From Nitrospirota bacterium (GTDB taxonomy: Bacteria; Nitrospirota; Thermodesulfovibrionia; UBA6902), in contig JACRMS010000016.1 of the NCBI GenBank assembly GCA_016214845.1, positions 146,488 to 210,487 on the forward strand: DNA of 64,000 nucleotides, in the 5' to 3' direction. The number at the start of each line of letters is the position of its first letter. Positions within the stretch are counted from its first letter, which is position 1. Positions 35,322 through 45,525 of the stretch are shown here, one piece after another. A program made the position numbers and the translations under genes. The notes under the pieces are model-generated. The model was not told the DNA's origin. It did not search any database and saw only the letters and a program-made list of their open reading frames with translations.

Positions 35322-35357
35322 TAAAAAAAAGGGGGAGTATGCATACTCCCCCTTTTA
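35322..35357 (-). terminator. Rho-independent terminator between pilin paralogues
   Basis: A perfect palindrome, AAAAGGGGGAGTATGC and its complement, with an eight-base T run on the minus strand. It directly follows the first pilin gene, so most transcripts should stop there and the two downstream pilins be expressed less. Confidence 0.9.
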
Positions 35358-35370
35358 ATACCTCACTTTC

Positions 35371-35937
35371 TTAATCAGCAGTTACAGCTTTTGAATAAAT
35401 TGGGGTACCACTACCGGAATTGTCCATAGCTGAAACAAATACAACCTGGATAGTTTGATCTTGCGCAGGTGTATAGCATAAGGTTATTTGACCATCAAAA
35501 GCCGCTGCTGCCGCGTCACAGGCGGCCTGATTAACCGCTACTCCACCATCTACCCATAAAGGGTTTGCCGCATTCCACGGGGAAACCTGGCTCAGAGCCA
35601 CTGTTGCTGCCACAAATTTAGTTATCATGCCGGCTGCAAGTTGCTGGTTAGTATCATCTGCTGCTGTTATAGCGCCGTCACCGTTAGTATCAACTTCTCT
35701 AAGCTGGGATCCCGGATGGGCAACGTCTCCCTTTTTTACTGCGGTTATCCAGCCCTGTAATTCTGAAGCTGCTGATTCAGCGCCTCTGGTTACTGCGCCT
35801 TTTCTTCCTCTCTCCTGCATACCGATATATCCCGGTATTGCGATTGCTGCGAGGATACCGATGATGGCGACAACTATCAAGAGTTCAATAAGGGTAAAAC
35901 CTTTTTGCTCTTTCAGATTGTTAATTGATTTGTACAT
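35371..35937 (-). CDS. Type IV pilin with EF-hand-like loop
   Basis: A 188-residue prepilin with cleavage at G13|F14 ([16 protein letters not shown]). The globular domain contains DTNGDGAITAAD (83-94), an exact 12-residue EF-hand loop pattern, which suggests bound Ca2+. The C-terminus is [24 protein letters not shown]. It is likely the main pilin: first gene, AGGAGG ribosome site, own terminator, and a sigma-54-type promoter about 140 bases upstream. Confidence 0.9.
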   Translation of the reverse strand: MYKSINNLKEQKGFTLIELLIVVAIIGILAAIAIPGYIGMQERGRKGAVTRGAESAASELQGWITAVKKGDVAHPGSQLREVDTNGDGAITAADDTNQQLAAGMITKFVAATVALSQVSPWNAANPLWVDGGVAVNQAACDAAAAAFDGQITLCYTPAQDQTIQVVFVSAMDNSGSGTPIYSKAVTAD

Positions 35938-36076
35938 TACGTCCTCCTATTAAGTTTATTCCGGTTTAAGTAACCGGGTTATGGTTATTAAGGGAAGTTT
36001 TAGAGAACTTTCCCGCGTACTCTTTACTCACCACCTCCTTCAGAAAAGTTTTAACAGCCAATCTGGTTTGGTATAG

Positions 36077-36092
36077 AGCATTTCCTGTGCCA
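36077..36092 (-). promoter_or_regulatory. Sigma-54-type promoter of the pilin gene
   Basis: The minus strand reads TGGCACAGGAAATGCT, with GG and GC exactly 10 bases apart as in the -24/-12 consensus. It lies in the 314-base gap 35938-36251 between the pilin gene and the divergent transporter gene; I see no other gene in that gap. Pilin genes are often RpoN/PilR dependent, which fits. Confidence 0.72.
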
Positions 36093-36251
36093 GTCGCCAG
36101 CTTCATCGAAAATGCAGTAGTTACAATAAGTTTTTGTTCTTGAGCAATGTCGGTTTGATGAAATTCAATTCAATAATTTGTCGCACGTGACGTTTTTTGT
36201 CAGTTAACTTATTGACAATAACCGCATTTTCAATTAACTTAATTTACCCAT

Positions 36252-37871
36252 ATGAAACATTTGCACCTGATGTTTTTATCAATAGCGGTTGTCCTCTTTA
36301 TAACATCCCTTCAGCCTGTTCTTAGCTCTGAGATATCCGATCAACCTGCTTATGGAGATGCCCTGATAACAGGTTCCATTGGAGAGCCGAGCGTCCTCAT
36401 TCCTATGCTTGCCGGAGACAGCGCCTCACACGACGTGGCCGGACTGGTTTTCAACGGGCTTGTCAAATACGACACGGACCTCAGCATTATCGGAGACCTT
36501 GCCGAATCATGGGACATCTCGCAGGACGGGCTGGTCATTACATTTTATTTAAGAAAGGGTGTGAAATGGACTGACGGTGTTGAATTTACGGCAGAGGACG
36601 TGATGTTCGGCTATAAGACAATCATTAATGAAAAGACCCCGACGCCGTACAAGGAAGATTATCTCCAAGTGAAAAAAGCAGAGGTCCTTGACCGCTACAC
36701 ATTCCGAGTGGGCTATGAAAAACCCTTTGCCCCGGCACTTTCTTCATGGGGGAATTTAGTAGTGCTGCCAAAGCATCTGCTTGAAGGCAAAGATATAACG
36801 AAAAGCGATCTTGTAAGAAACCCTATCGGCATGGGCCCGTACATTTTAAAAAAATGGACTTCAGGCCAAGACGTGACCCTCGGCTCCAATAAAAATTATT
36901 TTGAAGGAAGGCCTTGCATCGATGAATATGTTTATAAAATAATTCCTGACCCTGCCACAATGTTCCTGGAATTGCAGGCAGGCGGTATTGACATGATGGG
37001 GCTTACGCCGATTCAATACACGAGGCAGACGAATACAAAATATTTCATGGAGAATTTCCAGAAGTTCCGCTACCCGGTGTTTTCATACACTTACATGGGA
37101 TTCAATCTGAAGCATCCGTGGTTTAAAGACAAGCGCGTGAGGCAGGCAATAGCGTATGCGATCGATAAAGGTGAGCTTGTAGATGTAGTCCTGTTCGGAC
37201 TTGGAAGCCCGGCAACAGGCCCGTATGTTCCTAATACATGGGCGTATAATCCGAATGCAAAAAAATACGATTATGACTTGACCAGGGCAAAGCAGCTTCT
37301 CAAAGAGGCCGGATGGGAAGACACGGACGGCGACGGTTGGCTTGAGAAGGACGGGAAAAAATTTGAATTCAGCGTGCTTACTAACATGGGCAACCGTTCG
37401 AGGGAACAAACAGCAACCATTGTCCAATACAGGCTTAAAAAGATCGGGATAAAGATGAACATTAGGGTGCTGGAATGGAGCACGTTCATAAATGAGTTTA
37501 TTGACAAGAGACGCTTTGAGACAGTGATTTTAGGCTGGAGCATCGGGATCGACCCTGACCAGTACGCCATCTGGCATTCAAGCAAGACGAGGGAAAAGGA
37601 ATTTAATTTCGTCAGTTTCAATAACGCGGAAGTGGATGCGCTTCTTGAAACAGGCAGACGGACCTTTGATGTTGAAAAAAGGAAGAAGGCATACTACAGA
37701 ATTCAGGAGATACTTGCCGATGAAGTGCCGTATATTTTTCTATACGTGCCTGACGCAACACCTATTGTAAGTTCAAGGTTCAAAGGCATAAAACCGGCGA
37801 CGATCGGAATAAGTTATAATCTCCCCAAATGGTACGTGCCAAAGAATTTGCAGAAACACAGGATGGAATAA
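36252..37871 (+). CDS. Peptide ABC transporter substrate-binding protein (DppA/OppA family)
   Basis: A 539-residue protein with a signal peptide (no lipobox Cys) and an SBP family 5 fold: ITGSIGEPSVLIPMLAGDSA, FYLRKGVKWTDGVEFTAEDV, GMGPYILKKW, YAIDKGELV, AYNPNAKKYDYDLTRAKQLL. It binds peptides or similar solutes in the periplasm and delivers them to the permeases encoded next. No ATPase genes (dppD/F) follow, so ATPases must be encoded elsewhere. Confidence 0.92.
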   Translation: MKHLHLMFLSIAVVLFITSLQPVLSSEISDQPAYGDALITGSIGEPSVLIPMLAGDSASHDVAGLVFNGLVKYDTDLSIIGDLAESWDISQDGLVITFYLRKGVKWTDGVEFTAEDVMFGYKTIINEKTPTPYKEDYLQVKKAEVLDRYTFRVGYEKPFAPALSSWGNLVVLPKHLLEGKDITKSDLVRNPIGMGPYILKKWTSGQDVTLGSNKNYFEGRPCIDEYVYKIIPDPATMFLELQAGGIDMMGLTPIQYTRQTNTKYFMENFQKFRYPVFSYTYMGFNLKHPWFKDKRVRQAIAYAIDKGELVDVVLFGLGSPATGPYVPNTWAYNPNAKKYDYDLTRAKQLLKEAGWEDTDGDGWLEKDGKKFEFSVLTNMGNRSREQTATIVQYRLKKIGIKMNIRVLEWSTFINEFIDKRRFETVILGWSIGIDPDQYAIWHSSKTREKEFNFVSFNNAEVDALLETGRRTFDVEKRKKAYYRIQEILADEVPYIFLYVPDATPIVSSRFKGIKPATIGISYNLPKWYVPKNLQKHRME

Positions 37872-37892
37872 TAATGTAAAGTGTAAGTGAAT

Positions 37893-37945
37893 AGTGACAG
37901 TGCCAGTCAAGAAAAAAACTGACACCATCAACTGACACTGACACG
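37893..37945. repeat. ACTGACAC-type word repeat
   Basis: GTGACAGTGCCAGTC faces ACTGACACTGACAC-type text, an imperfect hairpin between binding-protein and permease genes. Confidence 0.55.
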
Positions 37946-37974
37946 GGATTGAATCCTCGAATCATGTTTAACTT

Positions 37975-38973
37975 ATGATTACGTATCTTGCCAAAAGATT
38001 CTTTGAAATGATCCCGACTTTGTTCGGGATTACCCTCGTTTCATTTCTCATCCTACAGCTTGCCCCCGGCAAGCCCACTGACGTCCTCACGGAGATGAAC
38101 CCGAAGATCACACCTGAGGCAAGGGAGCGGCTTGAAAAACTATACGGGCTGGACAAGCCGATGATGGTCCAATACGGGATGTGGTTGAAACGCGTTGTCA
38201 AACTTGATTTCGGCAATTCCTTTTCAACCGACAGGCGGCCTGTACTGGAAAAGATATGGGACACAAAACAGGCACTGATTGACAGGAGGCTGTTCATCAC
38301 CTTTTTTATTAATCTGCTCTCACTGATCTTGATCTTTATTGTTGCTATCCCCATCGGCATTTCCTCGGCGACACACCAGCATTCACTCTTCGATAAAATA
38401 ACAACCGTATTCGTATTCTTAGGATTTGCCATGCCTACTTTCTGGTTTGCCCTGCTCTTGATGATGCTTTTCGGGATACATCTTGACTGGCTTCCGATCT
38501 CGGGGTTCAAGTCAATGAATTATGAATCGCTGACTCTTTCAGGGCAGATATGGGACAGGACGTGGCATCTCATACTGCCTGTGTTCATTTCTGCTTTTGG
38601 AGGACTTGCCGGGATCTCGCGGTACATGAGAGGCAGTATGCTTGAGGTCATCAGACAGGATTACATAACCACCGCAAGGGCGAAGGGCTTGTCCGAGACA
38701 ACGGTGATATACAAACATGCGTTAAGAAACGCTCTGCTTACGATCATTACGCTGCTTGGACTTTCCGTACCAGGGTTAATTGGCGGAAGCGTAATCTTTG
38801 AAAACATCTTCGGCATCCCCGGAATGGGGCAGTTGTTTTATATGGGCGTAATGACAAGAGACTATCCCCTCGTGATGGGGATCCTGACAATAGGCGCGAT
38901 GCTGACATTGGTCGGCAATCTGCTGGCAGATATCGGGTATATGATTGCAGACCCGAGGATAAGGGCAAAATAG
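37975..38973 (+). CDS. Peptide ABC transporter permease (DppB-like)
   Basis: A 332-residue protein with six helices. The family N-terminus [24 protein letters not shown] begins it; it has the EAA loop [27 protein letters not shown] and ends in [12 protein letters not shown]. It forms the channel with the DppC-like protein. It is the second gene of the set. Confidence 0.94.
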   Translation: MITYLAKRFFEMIPTLFGITLVSFLILQLAPGKPTDVLTEMNPKITPEARERLEKLYGLDKPMMVQYGMWLKRVVKLDFGNSFSTDRRPVLEKIWDTKQALIDRRLFITFFINLLSLILIFIVAIPIGISSATHQHSLFDKITTVFVFLGFAMPTFWFALLLMMLFGIHLDWLPISGFKSMNYESLTLSGQIWDRTWHLILPVFISAFGGLAGISRYMRGSMLEVIRQDYITTARAKGLSETTVIYKHALRNALLTIITLLGLSVPGLIGGSVIFENIFGIPGMGQLFYMGVMTRDYPLVMGILTIGAMLTLVGNLLADIGYMIADPRIRAK

Positions 38974-39058
38974 TGCAGAAGTGCAAAAGAGCAAAAGTAC
39001 AGAAGTACAAAGGACGGAAGAGCAAAAGCTCCGCGCCTTTCTCTTTGCTTTTGCACTA
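38972..39058. repeat. GTGCAAAAGAGCAAAAG inverted word repeat within the permease operon
   Basis: AGTGCAGAAGTGCAAAAGAG-type units on the left and CTTTGCTTTTGCACT on the right. It fills the whole gap between the two permease genes, starting at the stop codon of the first. Confidence 0.75.
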
Positions 39059-39066
39059 AAGAAAAT

Positions 39067-39918
39067 ATGAGTCACTCACGAACGATATTCTGGAAGCGGT
39101 TTAAAAGAAACAGGCTTGCGATAACTGGTGGCGTTGTTGTGTTCGTGCTTTTCTTTATCGCAAGCTTTGCCAATCTTGTTTCTCCGTATGATCCAAGCGA
39201 TATTGACAGAAAGCATATTCTTGAAGCCCCGAGCGTAAGTCATCCCCTCGGGACCGATGACCTCGGCAGGGACGTGCTTTCAAGAATGATCTTCGGCAGC
39301 AGGATATCCCTCTCAGTAGGTTTTGTGGCAGTTGGTATCGCAACGATCATCGGAATGATCGTCGGCGCGATATCAGGATACTACGGAGGCTGGACAGACA
39401 GGGTGATTATGAGGATTATTGATATCATGCTTTCTATACCGACCTTCTTTCTCATACTCGCCGTGATTGCGTTCATCGGCCCCGGCATCTGGAATATTAT
39501 GATTGTCATTGGGCTCACATCGTGGATGGGAGTTGCGCGGCTGGTGAGGGCTGAGTTTTTATCGCTGAAAGAAAGGGAATTCGTACTTGCTGCAAGGGCG
39601 CTCGGCGCGAGCGACATGCGGATAATCTTCAGACATATCATGGTCAACAGTATGTCGCCGGTCTTCGTCTCCGCCGTCCTCGGAGTCGCAAGCGCGATTC
39701 TCGTGGAATCCGCACTGAGCTTTCTTGGCATAGGCATTCAGCCGCCGGTGCCAAGCTGGGGCAACATCCTGACATTAGGTAAAGACAATATTGAAATAGC
39801 ATGGTGGCTTTCGGTATTCCCCGGCCTCGCAATCCTGATTACAGTATTGAGTTACAACCTCGTAGGAGAAGGACTACAGGACGCGCTTGATCCGAGATTG
39901 TGGGGCAGCGGTAAGTAA
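39067..39918 (+). CDS. Peptide ABC transporter permease (DppC-like)
   Basis: A 283-residue permease: N-terminal helix after WKRFKRNRLAITGG, HPLGTDDLGRDVLSRMIFGSR, EAA loop LAARALGASDMRIIFRHI, and the ending GLQDALDPR. It pairs with the DppB-like protein. A repeat fills the upstream gap, so a ribosome site is only weak (AAGAAAAT). Confidence 0.94.
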   Translation: MSHSRTIFWKRFKRNRLAITGGVVVFVLFFIASFANLVSPYDPSDIDRKHILEAPSVSHPLGTDDLGRDVLSRMIFGSRISLSVGFVAVGIATIIGMIVGAISGYYGGWTDRVIMRIIDIMLSIPTFFLILAVIAFIGPGIWNIMIVIGLTSWMGVARLVRAEFLSLKEREFVLAARALGASDMRIIFRHIMVNSMSPVFVSAVLGVASAILVESALSFLGIGIQPPVPSWGNILTLGKDNIEIAWWLSVFPGLAILITVLSYNLVGEGLQDALDPRLWGSGK

Positions 39919-39957
39919 AATTCAATCAACGGATGAAACGGAGAACTATAAACTTCA

Positions 39958-40037
39958 ATCCACAGATTTCGCAGATTGCACAGATTAATAAAAAAAGCCT
40001 ACGAAAAAATCTGCGTAAATCTGAGTAATCTGTGGAT
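39958..40037. repeat. CAGATT-type inverted repeat
   Basis: The left arm ATCCACAGATTTCGCAGATT and right arm (40009-40037) are near complements. It lies in the 297-base gap between the dppC-like gene and rpsB. Confidence 0.85.
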
Positions 40038-40140
40038 GACTTTGTTTTTAAGAATTTATTGCAATAATCCCGTTGCTTATGATAGTCTTATAATACTTTA
40101 GAGAAGATTTTATCTTCTAAATACACACGTCCAGCCAATC

Positions 40141-40182
40141 TTCTCTCTGGCAGTGTTCCGGCTAAGCGGAATTCAGAGAGAA
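40141..40182 (+). promoter_or_regulatory. Structured 5' leader of rpsB
   Basis: The outer stem TTCTCTCTG (40141-40149) pairs perfectly with CAGAGAGAA (40174-40182). The inner stem TTCCG (40156-40160) pairs with CGGAA (40167-40171), loop GCTAAG. There is no T run, so it is not a terminator. The place, just upstream of the ribosome site of rpsB, suggests an S2-type autoregulatory leader; a TATAAT at 40089-40094 may be the -10 box. Confidence 0.6.
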
Positions 40183-40215
40183 AGGACGGAGGAAAAAAAC
40201 TGAGGAGGTACACAC

Positions 40216-40989
40216 ATGGTAGTAACAATGAAAGAGCTTCTGGAGGCCGGTGTTCATTTCGGACATCAGGTAAAGCGCTGGAACCCCAAGATGAAAAAAT
40301 ACATCTTCGGGCAGAGAAACGGCATCTACATCGTAGATCTCCAGAAAACAGTCAAGATGTTCGAGGAGGCTTATAATTTTGTCAAAAATATCTCCGTCCG
40401 GGGAGAGTCCGTCCTGTTTGTCGGCACCAAGAAACAGGCGCAGGATGTGATAATCGAGGAGGCGCAGAGGGCTGGATCGTATTTCGTCAACCAGCGCTGG
40501 TTAGGCGGAATGCTGACTAATTTCAGCACGGTCAAACAGGGTATTGAGAAATTAAAGAAGATAGAGAAGATGAAAGAAGACGGCACTTACGAACTCCTGA
40601 CCAAGAAAGAAGTTTCTAAATATGAAATGGAAAGGATACGTCTCGACAAAAATCTGAGCGGCGTAAAAAATCTGACCGGCCTGCCCGGGGCTATTTTTAT
40701 CGTAGACCCCAAGAAAGAGTCCATTGCTATTGCCGAAGCAAAGAGGCTGTCTATCCCGATAGTCGCACTTGTTGACACCAATTGCGATCCTGACGACATT
40801 GATTATGTTATCCCCGGCAATGATGACGCGATAAGGTCCATTAAATTGATCTCGTCAAAAATAGCCGAGGCAGTGCTTGAAGGGAAAAATATTCTGAACA
40901 AAGCAGCGCAGGAGTCTTCCGAGAAAGAGGCCATTGCGGAAAAGGTAGCGGAAGAAGAGAAGCAGGCGAAGGAGGAAGTTGCAGGATGA
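40216..40989 (+). CDS. rpsB: 30S ribosomal protein S2
   Basis: A 257-residue protein: [56 protein letters not shown] and a Lys/Glu/Ala-rich acidic tail. GAGGAGG lies 7 nt before the ATG. It ends in TGA overlapping the tsf start (ATGA), showing that UGA is a stop codon in this genome. It is the first gene of the rpsB-tsf-pyrH-frr cluster. Confidence 0.98.
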   Translation: MVVTMKELLEAGVHFGHQVKRWNPKMKKYIFGQRNGIYIVDLQKTVKMFEEAYNFVKNISVRGESVLFVGTKKQAQDVIIEEAQRAGSYFVNQRWLGGMLTNFSTVKQGIEKLKKIEKMKEDGTYELLTKKEVSKYEMERIRLDKNLSGVKNLTGLPGAIFIVDPKKESIAIAEAKRLSIPIVALVDTNCDPDDIDYVIPGNDDAIRSIKLISSKIAEAVLEGKNILNKAAQESSEKEAIAEKVAEEEKQAKEEVAG

Positions 40990-41846
40990 TTACAGCAGAT
41001 GCAGTAAAAAAACTTAGAGAGCAGACCGGCGCGGGTATGATGGAGTGCAAGAAGGCGCTCACCGAGAGCGGCGGCGATTTTGACAAGGCCGTTGACCTGC
41101 TGCGTCAGAAGGGGCTCGCGGCTGCCGCAAAGAAGGCCGGACGTATCGCTGCCGAAGGAGTCATTGCCCTGCGTATCTCCGGTACAACAGGTGTACTTGT
41201 AGAGGTCAACAGCGAGACTGATTTTGTTGCCAAGAATGAGGAGTTCCAGAAGTTTGCAGGAGACATTGCTGAACTTGTCTCGCACCAGAATCCGGCTGAC
41301 ATTCAAATACTTTCAAACCTGACACTTGGAAACGCCACTGTCGAAGCAAAACGGCAGGAGCTTATACAGAAGATCGGCGAGAACCTGTCTGTCCGCAGGT
41401 TTGTCCGTTTTGAAACCAGCGGGAAGATCGCCTCGTATCTGCACGGTACGCGTATTGGAGTCATTGTGGACTATGAGGGAGGAGACGAACAGCTTGGCAA
41501 GGACCTCGCAATGCAGGTCGCGGCCTCCACCCCTCTTTATTTGAACCGTGAGACTGTGCCTGCCGAAGACCTTGACAGGGAGCGCGCTATTTTCGAGGCG
41601 CAGGCGAAGGAATCCGGCAAGCCAGCCAACGTTGTCGGCAAGATAGTTGAAGGCAAGCTTGAAAAATTTTTCGGAGATACCTGCCTTGTTGACCAACTCT
41701 TCATTAAAGATCCGGACGGCAAGCAAAAGGTCAAAGATATTCTTAAAGGCGCCGTCATCCGCAGGTTTGCCAGGTTCCAGGTCGGCGAGGGTATCGAGAA
41801 GAAGAAGGAAAATTTTTGCGAGGAGGTTGCCTCTCAGCTCAAGTAA
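40986..41846 (+). CDS. tsf: Elongation factor Ts
   Basis: A 286-residue protein: UBA-like N-terminus ([19 protein letters not shown]), the [10 protein letters not shown] motif, and dimerisation core with [12 protein letters not shown]. It exchanges GDP for GTP on EF-Tu. The start overlaps the rpsB stop by four bases. Confidence 0.98.
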   Translation: MITADAVKKLREQTGAGMMECKKALTESGGDFDKAVDLLRQKGLAAAAKKAGRIAAEGVIALRISGTTGVLVEVNSETDFVAKNEEFQKFAGDIAELVSHQNPADIQILSNLTLGNATVEAKRQELIQKIGENLSVRRFVRFETSGKIASYLHGTRIGVIVDYEGGDEQLGKDLAMQVAASTPLYLNRETVPAEDLDRERAIFEAQAKESGKPANVVGKIVEGKLEKFFGDTCLVDQLFIKDPDGKQKVKDILKGAVIRRFARFQVGEGIEKKKENFCEEVASQLK

Positions 41847-41860
41847 GGCTGTGAATACCT

Positions 41861-42601
41861 ATGGCACGAGCACGGTTCAAACGCGTATTACTTAAGTTAA
41901 GCGGCGAGGCCCTGATGGGCAGTAAGAATTTTGGAATTGACCAGAAGGTAGTACAATATATATCAAAAGAGCTTAAAGGCATTTCAAGGATGGGCGTTCA
42001 GATTGCAATCGTCATAGGCGGGGGGAACATATTCCGCGGGCTTGAAGCAAGCGCGGAGGGCATGGAGAGGACCTCGGCCGATTACATGGGTATGCTGGCG
42101 ACAGCGTTAAACGCCCTTGCCCTGCAGAATGCATTAGAGGTGAACGGGATGCCGACAAGGGTATTGTCGGCTATAGAGATGCGCGAGCTTGCGGAGCCTT
42201 ACATCAGGAGGAGGGCTGTCAGGCATCTTGAAAAAGGAAGGTTCATAATATTCGCATGCGGCACCGGCAATCCCTATTTCACAACAGACACGGCAGCGGC
42301 ACTGAGGGCCATGGAGATAGGAGCTGATATTATATTGAAGGCAACAAAAGTCGACGGGGTATACACCAGCGATCCGATGAAAGATCCTTCAGCAAAAAGA
42401 TTTTCGGAGATTACTTATATAGATGTCCTTAAGAAAGGTTTGAAGGTTATGGACTCAACCGCCATATCACTTTGTATGGACAATAACCTGCCGATAATGG
42501 TTTTCAGCCTTATGAAACGTGGCAATATCAAGAAAGTTTTAGAAGGCAAGAAGATCGGCACTGTGGTGAAAGGGGGAATTCCTCATGCAAAAAGAGGTTA
42601 A
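41861..42601 (+). CDS. pyrH: UMP kinase
   Basis: A 246-residue amino-acid-kinase-fold enzyme: [41 protein letters not shown] and [12 protein letters not shown]. It phosphorylates UMP to UDP. It lies 14 nt after tsf in the usual order and overlaps frr by 17 bases. Confidence 0.97.
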   Translation: MARARFKRVLLKLSGEALMGSKNFGIDQKVVQYISKELKGISRMGVQIAIVIGGGNIFRGLEASAEGMERTSADYMGMLATALNALALQNALEVNGMPTRVLSAIEMRELAEPYIRRRAVRHLEKGRFIIFACGTGNPYFTTDTAAALRAMEIGADIILKATKVDGVYTSDPMKDPSAKRFSEITYIDVLKKGLKVMDSTAISLCMDNNLPIMVFSLMKRGNIKKVLEGKKIGTVVKGGIPHAKRG

Positions 42602-43142
42602 GAAACGGCTGTTGGACAAAATGGAAAAAGCCATAGAGGCTTTGAAAAAAGATCTCGGGGCCATAAGGACCGGCAGGGCTTCATTGTCTGTCTTTGACGG
42701 CATCACCATGGATTATTTCGGGACGCCGACTCCAATTAATCACGTTGCGACTTTAAGCGTTCCTGAAAGCAGGCTGATCACCATACAGCCGTGGGACCCT
42801 AAGATTATAGCCGACATTGAAAGGGCCATTCAGAAATCAGACCTCGGTTTAAACCCAAGCAATGACGGCAAGATCATCAGGATCGCCATTCCTCCGCTTA
42901 CGGAAGAGCGCAGAAAAGATATTGTAAAGCATGTTCATAAAAGAGGCGAGGAGGCAAAGGTCGCCATCAGGAATATCCGCCGCGACGCCAATGAAGAAAT
43001 AAAGAAACTCGAAAAAGATAAACACATAAGCGAAGACGATACCAAACGCTCGACAGAGGAAATACAAAAAACCACGGATATTTATATCAAGAAAGTAGAC
43101 GATGTGATTTATCATAAAGAGACAGAAGTGATGGAAGTCTGA
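42585..43142 (+). CDS. frr: Ribosome recycling factor
   Basis: A 185-residue protein with [45 protein letters not shown] and [15 protein letters not shown]. It splits post-termination ribosomes with EF-G. The ATG lies inside the pyrH end with GGGGG upstream. Confidence 0.97.
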   Translation: MQKEVKKRLLDKMEKAIEALKKDLGAIRTGRASLSVFDGITMDYFGTPTPINHVATLSVPESRLITIQPWDPKIIADIERAIQKSDLGLNPSNDGKIIRIAIPPLTEERRKDIVKHVHKRGEEAKVAIRNIRRDANEEIKKLEKDKHISEDDTKRSTEEIQKTTDIYIKKVDDVIYHKETEVMEV

Positions 43143-43145
43143 AAC

Positions 43146-43224
43146 AAGCTGATAGCAATTAGCTGTCAGCAGGCAGCTTTAAGATTCGTTTACTGACTGC
43201 TGATCGCTAACTGCTAACCGCTAT
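43146..43224. repeat. AGCTGATAGC/GCTAACTGCT inverted word repeat
   Basis: CTGATAGCAATTAGCTGTC on the left and GACTGCTGATCGCTAACTGC on the right are imperfect complements. It lies between frr and gap and could also act as a weak terminator. Confidence 0.7.
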
Positions 43225-43244
43225 TTATAACTAAAGGAGGACTT

Positions 43245-44249
43245 ATGGCTTTACGTGTAGGCATTAACGGTTTTGGAAGGATCGGCAGAAATTTTTTCAG
43301 GATATGCTCTAAAGAGCCCGCGATCGAAATTGTGGGGTTAAACGACCTCACAGACGCAAAAACACTCGCTCACATATTGCGCTATGATTCCGTTCACGGT
43401 ACCTTTGACGCTGATATAAAGGTCAAGGAAAACAGCCTCGTGGTAAATGGCAGGGAAATAAAGGTCACTGCTTTGACAGACCCTGCTCAACTGCCCTGGA
43501 AGGACTTGAAGGTTGACGTAGTGCTTGAATCAACAGGCCGCTTTGTTGACAAGGCCGGGGCCTCAAAGCACCTCGACGCCGGCGCGGGCTGGGCCATTAT
43601 ATCCGCTCCCGCAAAAGAGCCTGACGCCACGATCTGCATGGGCGTAAATGAAGAAACCCTCGACGTATCAAAACACAAAATTATATCTAATGCTTCATGC
43701 ACAACAAACTGCCTCGCTCCGATCGCAAAGGTCATTGACCAGAAGTTCACGATAAAGCGCGGCCTTATGACTACAATACATTCATATACAAATGACCAGC
43801 GCATACTCGACCTCCCTCACAAGGATTTGAGAAGGACGCGCGCGGCAGCCCTTTCGATGATACCGACAACAACAGGCGCCGCAAAGGCAGTCAGTTTGGT
43901 CCTGCCCCATTTAAAAGGCAAGCTGGACGGTTTTGCAATGAGAGTGCCCACCCCGAATGTATCCGTAGTGGACCTCGTAGCAGACGTTGAAAAAGAGGTG
44001 ACCGCGGAATCAGTTAATGCGGCGCTCAAAGAAGCGGCTGAAGGCCAGCTCAAGGGTATATTGCAATACTGTGACGAGCCGCTTGTATCAATAGATTTCA
44101 ACGGTAATCCGCATTCATCCATTGTTGACGCAGAGCTTACCAAAGTAATGCAGGGCAACATGGTAAAGGTGCTGTCCTGGTATGACAACGAATGGGGATA
44201 CAGCACACGGTTAAAAGACCTTATGCTTTACATCGAAAAAAAGAGGTAA
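43245..44249 (+). CDS. gap: Glyceraldehyde-3-phosphate dehydrogenase
   Basis: A 334-residue protein with the NAD fold (RVGINGFGRIGRNFFR), active-site Cys in SNASCTTNCLAP, and HSYTNDQRILDLPHKDLRR. GGAGG lies 5 nt before ATG. It works in glycolysis/gluconeogenesis and forms an operon with pgk 9 nt downstream. Confidence 0.98.
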   Translation: MALRVGINGFGRIGRNFFRICSKEPAIEIVGLNDLTDAKTLAHILRYDSVHGTFDADIKVKENSLVVNGREIKVTALTDPAQLPWKDLKVDVVLESTGRFVDKAGASKHLDAGAGWAIISAPAKEPDATICMGVNEETLDVSKHKIISNASCTTNCLAPIAKVIDQKFTIKRGLMTTIHSYTNDQRILDLPHKDLRRTRAAALSMIPTTTGAAKAVSLVLPHLKGKLDGFAMRVPTPNVSVVDLVADVEKEVTAESVNAALKEAAEGQLKGILQYCDEPLVSIDFNGNPHSSIVDAELTKVMQGNMVKVLSWYDNEWGYSTRLKDLMLYIEKKR

Positions 44250-44258
44250 CTAACAGTC

Positions 44259-45479
44259 ATGGAAAACGGTCATTCTGTTCCAATAAAAGGGGTATTAAAT
44301 AAACTTTCCATCAGGGACCTGGACATTAAGGACAAAAGGGTCTTCATACGCGTGGATTTCAATGTTCCGTTGGATGAAAATCTCAACATCACTGACGACA
44401 GAAGGATCCGTTCAGCGCTCCCGACGATAAATTACGCTATTGATGAAGGCGCTAAAATAATATTAGCGTCACACCTTGGAAGGCCCAAGGGCAAGCCTGA
44501 CAAAAGATACAGCCTTATATCAGTTGCAAGAAGGCTCCAGCGTCTTATAAAGAAGGAGGTAAAATTCCTTCCCGACTGCATCGGGCCCGAAACAGAAGCG
44601 GCGGTCGGCAAGATGTCCGGCGGCGATATAATGCTCATTGAAAATCTGCGGTTTCACCCCGAGGAAGAAAAGAACGACGAAGAGTTCAGCAAAAAGCTGG
44701 CATCGATTGCCGATTACTATGTCAACGATGCCTTTGGCGCGGCCCACAGGAGCCATGCCTCAATAACCGGGATAACAAAATTTCTTCCGGCAGCGGCAGG
44801 CTTTCTCCTTCAAAAAGAGATCGAATACCTGCAGGGCGTCACCACACATCCGGTCAGGCCTTTTGTCGCGATCCTCGGAGGCGCCAAGGTTTCAGGAAAA
44901 ATTGACGTTATCAAGAACCTCGAGAAGAAGGTCGATAAAGTCATCGTCGGCGGAGGTATGGCGTTCACCTTTTTGAAGGCCATGGGATACAATGTCGGAG
45001 ACTCCCTTGTGGAAAATGAAATGTTAGGCCTTGCCAATGAAATAATCAAAAGCGTAACTTCCAAGGGGATAAAATTCTATCTCCCCGTAGACTGCGTCAT
45101 CGCCCAGAGCATCGAGCCCGGCGCGGAAACAAAGCTCGTAACCGCCCAGGAAATACCAAACGGCTGGAAGGCTGTCGACATAGGCCCTGCGTCAGTAAAA
45201 CTCTTTTCAGAGGCGCTGGAAAGCGCAAAGACCATTTTATGGAACGGCCCGATGGGTGTTTTTGAAGTGGACGCCTTTTCGCGCGGGACCTTTGCAATCG
45301 CGCACGCCGTTGCCGACGCATACGCGCTTACAATCGTAGGCGGCGGAGACACTGACCTCGCGGTAAGCAGGGCCGGCGTCGCTGAAAGCATCTCGTTTAT
45401 CTCAACCGGCGGCGGAGCAGCGCTTGAGCTTCTTGAGGGCAGAGAACTTCCCGGCCTCATGGCATTGACTGAAAAATAA
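44259..45479 (+). CDS. pgk: Phosphoglycerate kinase
   Basis: A 406-residue protein with RVDFNVPLDE, HLGRPKG, LENLRFHPEEEKND, LGGAKVSGKIDVI and WNGPMGVFE. It transfers phosphate between 1,3-bisphosphoglycerate and ADP. It has about ten extra N-terminal residues (MENGHSVPIKGV), so the true start could be slightly later. A long perfect hairpin follows. Confidence 0.98.
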   Translation: MENGHSVPIKGVLNKLSIRDLDIKDKRVFIRVDFNVPLDENLNITDDRRIRSALPTINYAIDEGAKIILASHLGRPKGKPDKRYSLISVARRLQRLIKKEVKFLPDCIGPETEAAVGKMSGGDIMLIENLRFHPEEEKNDEEFSKKLASIADYYVNDAFGAAHRSHASITGITKFLPAAAGFLLQKEIEYLQGVTTHPVRPFVAILGGAKVSGKIDVIKNLEKKVDKVIVGGGMAFTFLKAMGYNVGDSLVENEMLGLANEIIKSVTSKGIKFYLPVDCVIAQSIEPGAETKLVTAQEIPNGWKAVDIGPASVKLFSEALESAKTILWNGPMGVFEVDAFSRGTFAIAHAVADAYALTIVGGGDTDLAVSRAGVAESISFISTGGGAALELLEGRELPGLMALTEK

Positions 45480-45525
45480 TCACAGCCTGCCAATAAGGCA
45501 GGTATCCCTACGAATAGACACGTAC

